Source: Desulfobacterales bacterium (GTDB taxonomy: Bacteria > Desulfobacterota > Desulfobacteria > Desulfobacterales > Desulfosarcinaceae). From it: DNA of 64,000 nucleotides. Below, piece after piece: positions 59,728 to 64,000 of the stretch. Position 1 is the stretch's first letter. Each line of letters opens with the position of its first letter. The position numbers and the translations under genes are program-made. Location of the stretch: the NCBI GenBank assembly GCA_016218685.1, contig JACRDD010000019.1:124001-188000 (forward strand), written 5' to 3'. Below the pieces are notes generated by a model. That model worked only from the letters and a program-made list of their open reading frames with translations. It searched no databases and was not told the origin of the DNA.

Positions 59728-60846
59728 TCACTGCGACCGATGCCGGAACATCCAGGCCGCCGCCGGCAGGGTCACGCAGGCGATGAGCAGCAAGGGCCAC
59801 AACTGGGGCCAGATCATGGGAACGCCGGCGCCCTCCAGAAAGATTTCGCGCAAGGCCCGGATGATGTAGCGCACCGGGTTGAGATAGGTGCCGATCTGGA
59901 GCCAGTGGGGCATGTTCTCGATGGGCGTGGTGAACCCCGAGAGAATGACCGCCGGCATCATGAAGACAAACGAGCCCAGCAGGGCCTGCTGCATGGTCAT
60001 GGACAGGGACGAGACCAGCAATCCCACGCCCACGATGGTGAGGATGAAACAGGCCAGGGCGAGCATCAGGGCCGTGATGGTGCCCCTGAAAGGAACTTCG
60101 AACCACCAGACCGCCCCGACGGAAAAGAGCAGGGCATCGAGGAAGCCGAACAGCATCCCGGGAACGGACTTGCCGACGAGAATCTCGCCGGGCCGGAAAG
60201 GGGCCACCAACAGTTGGTCGAAGGTGCCGAACTCGCGTTCCCGGGCAATGGACAGCCCGGTGACGATCATGACGATCACCATGCTGATGACGCCGCCCAG
60301 TCCGGAGACGATGAACCAGCGGCTCTGCAAATTGGCATTGTACCAGGCCCGCTCCTCCAGCAGGACGCCGCCGGCACCGGCCGAGCCCCCGGCCGCCAGA
60401 TCGCGATTGAACTGCTCCAAAATGGTACCGATGTAGCCCAGGGCGATCAGGGCCGCATTGGAATTGCGGCCGTCCAGGATCACCTGAACGGTGGTGGGCA
60501 CACCGATATGAATATCGCGGCTGAAGGCCGGGCCGATGTGCACCACCAGCTTTGCCAGTTGACGGTCGATGACCGTGGCGATCTCTTCGTCCGAAGAAAG
60601 GGTTTGGACGCATTCGAAATTCTCCGAACCGTGCAGGCGGGCCAGAAGATCCCTGGACTCGGACGAGCGGTCTTCGTCCAACACCGCGTAGCGCACATTC
60701 TTGACATCGAAGGTGGCGGCGTAGCCGAAAATGAAGAACTGAATCAACGGCGGGCCGATGAGGACCATGCGGCTGCGGGGGTCCTTGAAAATCGAGGCGA
60801 ACTCTTTGCGGATCAGGGCCGATATGCGGCGCAGCGTGGCAAGCAT
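59728..60846 (-). CDS. ABC-2 family exporter permease (YbhR-like)
   Basis: A 372-residue ABC-2 permease: TM1 (MVLIGPPLIQFFIFGYAATF, about residues 27-46), a large periplasmic domain to about 170, then five TM helices (GGVISMVIVMIVTGLSIARE; ALACFILTIVGVGLLVSSL; QALLGSFVFMMPAVILSGF). The FG(T)FDQLLVAPFRPGEIL loop is the coupling-helix motif. The ATG at 60846 is one base past the stop of the upstream permease gene, so the two are coupled. This is the second permease of a heterodimeric YbhS/YbhR-type exporter. Confidence 0.9.
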   Translation of the reverse strand: MLATLRRISALIRKEFASIFKDPRSRMVLIGPPLIQFFIFGYAATFDVKNVRYAVLDEDRSSESRDLLARLHGSENFECVQTLSSDEEIATVIDRQLAKLVVHIGPAFSRDIHIGVPTTVQVILDGRNSNAALIALGYIGTILEQFNRDLAAGGSAGAGGVLLEERAWYNANLQSRWFIVSGLGGVISMVIVMIVTGLSIAREREFGTFDQLLVAPFRPGEILVGKSVPGMLFGFLDALLFSVGAVWWFEVPFRGTITALMLALACFILTIVGVGLLVSSLSMTMQQALLGSFVFMMPAVILSGFTTPIENMPHWLQIGTYLNPVRYIIRALREIFLEGAGVPMIWPQLWPLLLIACVTLPAAAWMFRHRSQ

Positions 60847-60847
60847 G

Positions 60848-61981
60848 TCAACCATCCAGCCGTTTGGTGATGTTGCGATAGGCCAGGGCGATGAAGAGCG
60901 TGGCCATCGAGGCCAGGGCCAGGGCATTGGGCAGTAGCAAAGGCCATACGTTGCCGGTCATGAACAGGGTGTGGCTGATGGTGACGAAGTACTTGGCCGG
61001 CAGAATGTAGCTGATGATCTGAATGAACCGCGGGGTGCTGTCCAGGTCGAACAGCAACCCGGAAAGAAAGAGAGCCGGCAGATATCCGGCCACGATGGAG
61101 ATCTGGGCGGCCACGAACTGGACGCGGATGACGGCCGAGATCAGCAGCCCGAAGCCCAGGGAGGCCAGCATGAAGAGCGAACTCAAGAAAAGCAGCGCCA
61201 GGATCGAGCCGCGAAACGGAACGCCGAACAAAAAGATGCCGACCACCACGGAGAGCACCATGCCCAGCATGCCCAGCACGTAGTACGGCAGTACTTTGCC
61301 CAGCAGCAGATCGATGCGCCGCAGGGGCGTGACCAGGATGGCTTCCATGGTGCCGCGCTCCCACTCCCGGGCCACCACCAGGGCGGTGAGCAGGATGCCC
61401 GTCAGGGTCATGATCAGGGTGATCAGGCCCGGTACCAGATAGTTGCGGCTGATGGACGATTCGTTGAACCAGACCCGCTGGGTCACGGTCGCGGCCGGAC
61501 GGAGGGCGGGTTCGCCCCGGGCCTGGCGCACTTCGGTCCATTTCTGGAGAATCCCGTGGGAGTATCCCTGGATCAGGCGCGCCCGATTGGCATCCACGCC
61601 ATTGATGATGATCTGCACTTTCGCCGTGCGGCCAGCAAGCAGATCGGCGGCAAAGCCTTGGGGGATATGCACGATGCCTTCCACCCGGCGTTGGGTCATC
61701 CACCGCTCGGCCTCGATGATCGATTTGGCGTAGTGCGTATGGAAGTAAATCGACAGATCGTAACGGGCCGCGAAGTCCCGGGCCTCGGGGCCGGGATCGT
61801 CCAGCACGACGGCCAGGGGCACATCTTCGGCATCCAGCGATACCCCGTAACCGAAAATGAAGAGCAGCACCATGGGCAGAAAGATAGCCAGTGCAATGCT
61901 GCTGGGATCGCGGTAAATCTGCAGCACCTCCTTGCGCAGGAAGCCACGCATGCGCATGAGGAAAAGGGCGGATCGACTCAT
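60848..61981 (-). CDS. ABC-2 family exporter permease (YbhS-like)
   Basis: A 377-residue ABC-2 permease with TM1 (IALAIFLPMVLLFIFGYGVS, about residues 29-48), a periplasmic domain to about 175, and five TM helices (LVPGLITLIMTLTGILLTAL onward). EWERGTMEAILVTPLRRIDL is the family coupling motif. Its ATG overlaps the ATPase stop (ATGA), with GGGAG inside that gene. It forms the exporter pair with the next gene. Confidence 0.92.
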   Translation of the reverse strand: MSRSALFLMRMRGFLRKEVLQIYRDPSSIALAIFLPMVLLFIFGYGVSLDAEDVPLAVVLDDPGPEARDFAARYDLSIYFHTHYAKSIIEAERWMTQRRVEGIVHIPQGFAADLLAGRTAKVQIIINGVDANRARLIQGYSHGILQKWTEVRQARGEPALRPAATVTQRVWFNESSISRNYLVPGLITLIMTLTGILLTALVVAREWERGTMEAILVTPLRRIDLLLGKVLPYYVLGMLGMVLSVVVGIFLFGVPFRGSILALLFLSSLFMLASLGFGLLISAVIRVQFVAAQISIVAGYLPALFLSGLLFDLDSTPRFIQIISYILPAKYFVTISHTLFMTGNVWPLLLPNALALASMATLFIALAYRNITKRLDG

Positions 61982-63792
61982 GGGGAATCTCCCTTTCCAT
62001 TGTCCGCGGCATGCCCCCCGGGGATCACCTCGCCCAGGGCCAGGGCGACAAAAGCGTCTTCGATGGTGGGGTCGGGACGATCGGGGGTGCGCACCAACTT
62101 GCGAATCTCGGCCGGGGTACCCATGGCCAGGCTCGCCCCCTGGGACATGATCAGCATGCGGTCGCAGTATTCGGACTCTTCCATGAAATGGGTGGTGACC
62201 ACCACGGTGACCCCCTGTTCGGCAAATCCGTTAATGCGCAGCCAGAACTCGCGCCGGGCCAGCGGGTCCACGCCGGAGGTGGGCTCGTCCAGGAAGATGA
62301 TATCCGGCTCGTGCAACAGCGCCGCCGCCATGGCCAGACGCTGCTTGTAGCCGCCGGGCAGTTGCCCGGCAGGTGTAGCGCGCCAGCGCGCCAGGTCGAA
62401 CTCGGCATCGGCCCAGGCCAGGCGTTCCCGGAGCTTGGGGTCGCCCAGGCCATAGGCCCGGCCGTAGAAGGTCAGGTTTTCGGCGACACTGAGCTGGCCA
62501 TAGAGCGAAAACTGCTGGGCCATATAGCCCAGGTGGGCCCGGGCCTGGGCGCCGGAGCGGCGCAGATCGTGCCCGGCCACGCGGATTTCGCCGCCGCTGG
62601 CGCTGAGCAGACCGCACAGCATGCGAAAGGTAGTGCTTTTGCCGGCCCCGTTGGGGCCCAGCAATCCGAAGATTTCGCCGCGCCGCACCTCGAAGCTGAG
62701 ATGCTTGACCGCTTCGAATGCGCCGAACCATTTCTCCAGCCCGCGGGTCTGAACCACCACTTCGTCCTGGGGCAACCCCTTTCGGACGGCGGGGTGCGGG
62801 TCGATTTGAAAGTGCCCCTGGCGGCGCGGGATCAGGGCCATGAAGGCATCTTCGAACTGGGGCAAGGCCTCCCGGATATGGGGTCGCCACGCCGCGGGCA
62901 ACGTCTCGGCCACCTGCGCCCCCCATCCATGTTCCGTGACCACGCGCACCCGGCCGGAGCGGATGGTGGCGTCTATGATACCCTTTTGGCCGGCCATGTG
63001 GTTCTGGATCTGTCGCGGCTTGACATCGGCCGGCGGTGTGATCAGGAACACGCGCCCGCGGATTCGATCCTTGAACTTCTGGGGCGCGCCTTCATCGAGG
63101 TTCCGGCCTTCGTGCAGCAGCACCACATGCTGGCAGCGCTCGGCTTCGTCCAGGTAGGCGGTGGAGAGCAATACGCCGATGCCCTCTTTTTCCACCAATG
63201 CGTATACGATCTTCCACAACTCCCGGCGCGACACCGGATCGACCCCCACCGTAGGCTCATCCAGCAGCAACATGCGCGGCGACTTGATCAAGGCGCAGGC
63301 CAGTCCCAATTTCTGCTTCATGCCGCCCGAAAGCGCACCCGCCCGGCGCCGGGTAAAGGCCGTCAGATCGGTCATGCGCAGGAGCCGCTGGAAACGCTCC
63401 GGCCGCTCGGCCATGGGCACGCCTTGCAGGTCGGCATAGAGCGTCATGTTCTCGTCCACGCTCAGATCCTGGTACAAGCCGAATTTTTGCGGCATATAGC
63501 CGACCCGGCGCTGAATTTCGATGGCCTCTTTGGCGCTGTCCAACCCCAGGACCGTTACCGTGCCGCTGGTGGGGAGCAGCAGACCGGCCGCCGTGCGGAT
63601 CAGCGTGGTTTTGCCGGCGCCGTCCGCGCCCACCAGGCCGGTGACCCGGCCGGCGTGGGCCTCCAGGCTGACATCGTCCAGGGCCCATTGGGCCGGCGCC
63701 CCCTTTTTGGTGACAAAGGATTTACACAGGTGCCGCACCACCAGCACGATGTCGCTTTTCGCGGCTTGGTCGTCCGCCGTCCCAAGGCCCAT
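61978..63792 (-). CDS. Fused tandem ABC transporter ATPase (YbhF-like)
   Basis: A 604-residue protein with two nucleotide-binding domains. NBD1: GADGAGKTT (Walker A, about residue 56), LSGGMKQKLGLA, LLLDEPTVGVD. NBD2: GPNGAGKST (about 380), LPGGYKQRLAMA with Pro in place of Ser in the signature, IIFLDEPTSGVD. The degenerate second signature is also known in YbhF. It powers a YbhGFSR-type exporter of drugs or other hydrophobic compounds. It starts at 63792, 5 nt after the fusion protein's stop, using AAGGAG from that gene. Confidence 0.94.
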   Translation of the reverse strand: MGLGTADDQAAKSDIVLVVRHLCKSFVTKKGAPAQWALDDVSLEAHAGRVTGLVGADGAGKTTLIRTAAGLLLPTSGTVTVLGLDSAKEAIEIQRRVGYMPQKFGLYQDLSVDENMTLYADLQGVPMAERPERFQRLLRMTDLTAFTRRRAGALSGGMKQKLGLACALIKSPRMLLLDEPTVGVDPVSRRELWKIVYALVEKEGIGVLLSTAYLDEAERCQHVVLLHEGRNLDEGAPQKFKDRIRGRVFLITPPADVKPRQIQNHMAGQKGIIDATIRSGRVRVVTEHGWGAQVAETLPAAWRPHIREALPQFEDAFMALIPRRQGHFQIDPHPAVRKGLPQDEVVVQTRGLEKWFGAFEAVKHLSFEVRRGEIFGLLGPNGAGKSTTFRMLCGLLSASGGEIRVAGHDLRRSGAQARAHLGYMAQQFSLYGQLSVAENLTFYGRAYGLGDPKLRERLAWADAEFDLARWRATPAGQLPGGYKQRLAMAAALLHEPDIIFLDEPTSGVDPLARREFWLRINGFAEQGVTVVVTTHFMEESEYCDRMLIMSQGASLAMGTPAEIRKLVRTPDRPDPTIEDAFVALALGEVIPGGHAADNGKGDSP

Positions 63793-63797
63793 GCGAT

Positions 63798-64000
63798 TTA
63801 CTCCTTGACCGGCGGGGCGTCTTTTTTCGCTGCGGGTTGGCCCGGGGGAGCACCGGGCATGGCGGCAAGATCCACGGTGACGGTCACCGGCATCCCCAGG
63901 CGCAGCCGATTCCGGGGATCGTGGGCAAAGACCCGCGCTTCGTAGACCAGCTTGGTGCGCAGGTCCGTGGTCTCCACGCTCTTGGGGGTGAATTCGGCCA
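63798..64000 (-). CDS. HlyD/YbhG-type periplasmic membrane fusion protein (C-terminal part)
   Basis: The last 66 residues of a frame that enters from beyond the window. It reads [40 protein letters not shown] and a Pro/Ala/Lys tail ending PPVKE. FTPK(S/N)VET and RLGMPV are the C-terminal beta-barrel motifs of HlyD-family fusion proteins. Placed directly before the tandem ATPase and two permeases, it would bridge the exporter to the outer membrane, as YbhG does. Confidence 0.85.
   Translation of the reverse strand, partial: AEFTPKSVETTDLRTKLVYEARVFAHDPRNRLRLGMPVTVTVDLAAMPGAPPGQPAAKKDAPPVKE

Overview
The window is a GC-rich stretch of a Gram-negative bacterial chromosome. It is densely coded on both strands and has many 4-nt ATGA gene overlaps. 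Paired acyl-CoA dehydrogenases, a DUF362 ferredoxin protein, a CX2CX2CX6C flavoprotein, an MMPL exporter with LolA-like and DUF1302-like partners, and many hybrid kinases suggest an anaerobic Desulfobacterota (Desulfobacterales-like) organism. That assignment is inference; no rRNA, tRNA or CRISPR array was seen.

Layout: 1-4.9 kb holds a partial Rossmann/DUF2520 gene, an MFS transporter coupled to an RraA-fold protein, a GH15/phosphorylase-kinase-like protein, an Fe-S flavoprotein-like reductase and a small lipoprotein. 5-11.8 kb (minus) holds a ParD-like antitoxin, a zeta-like ATPase toxin and a giant STAND/TPR/BTAD regulator, fused by two ATGA overlaps behind a strong promoter/operator, followed by two acyl-CoA dehydrogenases. 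11.8-14 kb carries HU/IHF, SSB and DUF362. 14-18.6 kb has an RlmL-like methyltransferase, a cupin-rubrerythrin fusion, an L,D-transpeptidase and a YcbK-like peptidase. 19-23.6 kb has two Hsp20 genes, a subtilase lipoprotein with a PrcB-like partner, and a 44-aa basic protein.

23.9-31.8 kb has a GH13 enzyme and then a TetR gene controlling an MMPL/LolA-like/DUF1302-like export operon; matching operators lie at both promoters. 31.9-33.0 kb holds an AT-richer methyltransferase followed by a decayed copy of the porin 3' end (76 of 93 bases identical, internal stop). 33-38.1 kb has a DEAD-box helicase, a GIY-YIG protein, a methyltransferase and a chemoreceptor behind a sigma-28-type promoter. 38.1-40.3 kb has palindromic repeats, a porin and a short phosphate-binding-like protein.

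40.5-50.4 kb (minus) is a signalling block: a PhnD-type hybrid kinase with HPt, an HD-GYP regulator, LemA, and a second hybrid kinase overlapping a DUF6056-like membrane protein. 50.5-56.8 kb has an acyl-CoA ligase, a 175-nt near-palindrome, and parE-parC. 56.8-58.0 kb is a PilZ-like/REC/STAS trio. 58.2-64 kb is an amidase and a YbhGFSR-type ABC exporter operon whose fusion-protein gene runs off the window.
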